This document shows, in pieces, positions 63,553-64,000 of a stretch of DNA of 64,000 nt. The notes below the pieces were generated by a model. The model was not told the DNA's origin. It was given only the letters and a program-made list of their open reading frames with translations, and searched no databases. Both the position numbers and the translations under genes were made by a program. The DNA comes from Roseomonas fluvialis (GTDB lineage Bacteria > Pseudomonadota > Alphaproteobacteria > Acetobacterales > Acetobacteraceae), in the NCBI RefSeq assembly GCF_022846615.1, contig NZ_AP025637.1:930001-994000 (forward strand), in the 5' to 3' direction. Numbering within the stretch: position 1 is the stretch's first letter; each line of letters starts with the position of its first letter.

Positions 63553-63880
63553 ACGGTCGCCGGGGTGGCCTGGAGCAGATCGCGACGCGATGGAACCGTC
63601 GGATCGGGTCCAGATCCTCGCGACGGTCGAAGGCCGACGCGGTGCCTCGAGCCCAGGCGAGCGGAAGGGGCTCTGAAGCCGACGGTGTGGCGCGGGTCGG
63701 AGCGGTCGAACGCCGATTCCCGCGACATTCGGTGCGGCGCCCGGCGGCCGGGCGATCATGCTGGCCGAGATTGACGCGGAGGTCGTGCATCTGGACGGGA
63801 CTGCGGCATCGCCGGTGCCCCGCGGTGTCCCCAATTTGGTGTGGTCCGGGGCCGATGTTCGCTGCAGGCCGGCGGAACGG
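63553..63880. other. 328-base stretch without a complete gene
   Basis: No complete gene was recognised between the FAD enzyme and tRNA-Arg. A short forward frame from 63677 contains GGRAIMLAEIDAEVVHLDG (residue-level similarity to the end of nitrilase-like hydrolases), but it is bounded by a stop at 63674 and has no start of its own. It may be a decayed fragment or chance. Confidence 0.35.
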
Positions 63881-63957
63881 TGGTGTCCCCGGCGAGATTC
63901 GAACTCACGGCCCCAGGATTAGGAATCCTGTGCTCTATCCTGCTGAGCTACGGGGAC
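63881..63957 (-). tRNA. tRNA-Arg (CCT)
   Basis: A 77-base tRNA with an encoded CCA. The acceptor stem is GTCCCCG with CGGGGAC; D-arm GCTCAGCAGGATAGAGC and the anticodon loop TTCCTAA (anticodon CCT) are present; GTTCGAATC forms the T-loop. This anticodon reads AGG arginine codons. Confidence 0.95.
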
Positions 63958-63968
63958 CCACCGGGGCC

Positions 63969-63997
63969 GGTATACCACGCGCTCAGCGGCGCCGGAA
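63969..63997 (-). promoter_or_regulatory. Possible tRNA-Arg promoter
   Basis: On the reverse strand, TATACC (63974-63969) ends 11 bases before the tRNA 5' end. A weak TTCCGG (63997-63992) stands 17 bases upstream. The -10 element is reasonable; the -35 is poor. Confidence 0.4.
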
Positions 63998-64000
63998 CCG

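Noticed and set aside
1..64000. CRISPR arrays, insertion sequences and phage genes
   Set aside because: I saw no regular spacer-repeat pattern, no transposase or integrase motifs and no flanking inverted repeats. This was by reading only, so short remnants could be missed.

Overview
The window is very GC-rich, densely coded chromosomal DNA with short intergenic gaps and many ATGA/TGATG/GTGA start-stop overlaps. The gene content points to an alphaproteobacterium of the Rhodospirillales/Acetobacteraceae (Roseomonas-like) type: lone Bug/TTT periplasmic binding proteins, Tat-like leaders on solute-binding proteins, an FDH3-type formate dehydrogenase, and the rpmI-rplT-pheST block. This placement is inferred from gene content, because no 16S gene is present. 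I see no insertion sequence, phage, integrase or CRISPR array.

Layout. (1) 0-7.4 kb is a formate dehydrogenase and molybdenum-cofactor island. The forward strand carries the 3' end of the catalytic subunit, the Fe-S subunit, cytochrome b, mobB, moeA and a small membrane protein. The reverse strand carries fdhD, mobA, a 41-residue membrane peptide and a Cys-type Ntn hydrolase. (2) 7.4-12.8 kb, reverse strand, is a tightly packed run: dapF, mtaB, ftsY, an AhpD-like protein, a creatininase-family protein and a C39-like peptidase. (3) 12.9-25.9 kb is mostly core: a CheZ-like protein, rpmI-rplT-pheS-pheT, an MFS transporter, RidA, a patatin-like lipoprotein, lepA, two lone Bug proteins and tRNA-Ser(GGA). 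(4) 26-41.4 kb is mixed metabolism: an orphan peptide-type binding protein, DUF547, an acyl-CoA synthetase, a dioxygenase-like/ferric-reductase-like pair, a complete BMP-type (nucleoside-like) ABC importer, an ABC-F ATPase, two SDRs and NDH-2. (5) 41.4-60.6 kb is an accessory catabolic region: a VOC protein, two complete peptide/opine-type ABC importers, a class II aldolase, an N,N-dimethylformamidase-like large subunit, a DoeB-like deacylase, a Bug protein, an IclR regulator and a ThDP enzyme. (6) 60.6-64 kb holds a GGDEF protein, an FAD amine/amino-acid oxidase with a small coupled ORF, and tRNA-Arg(CCT).

How the genes work together. The Mo-cofactor genes (mobA, mobB, moeA) and fdhD supply and sulfurate the bis-MGD cofactor for the formate dehydrogenase, whose cytochrome b subunit would pass electrons to quinone. 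rpmI-rplT and pheST form a translation unit with a recognisable promoter. The 42-60 kb region combines uptake (two ABC systems and a Bug protein) with amide and acyl hydrolysis (DMFase-like, DoeB-like), an aldolase, a ThDP enzyme and a local regulator. It is the best candidate here for an uncharacterised pathway, probably for an amide- or N-acyl-containing compound, but its substrate cannot be read from sequence.
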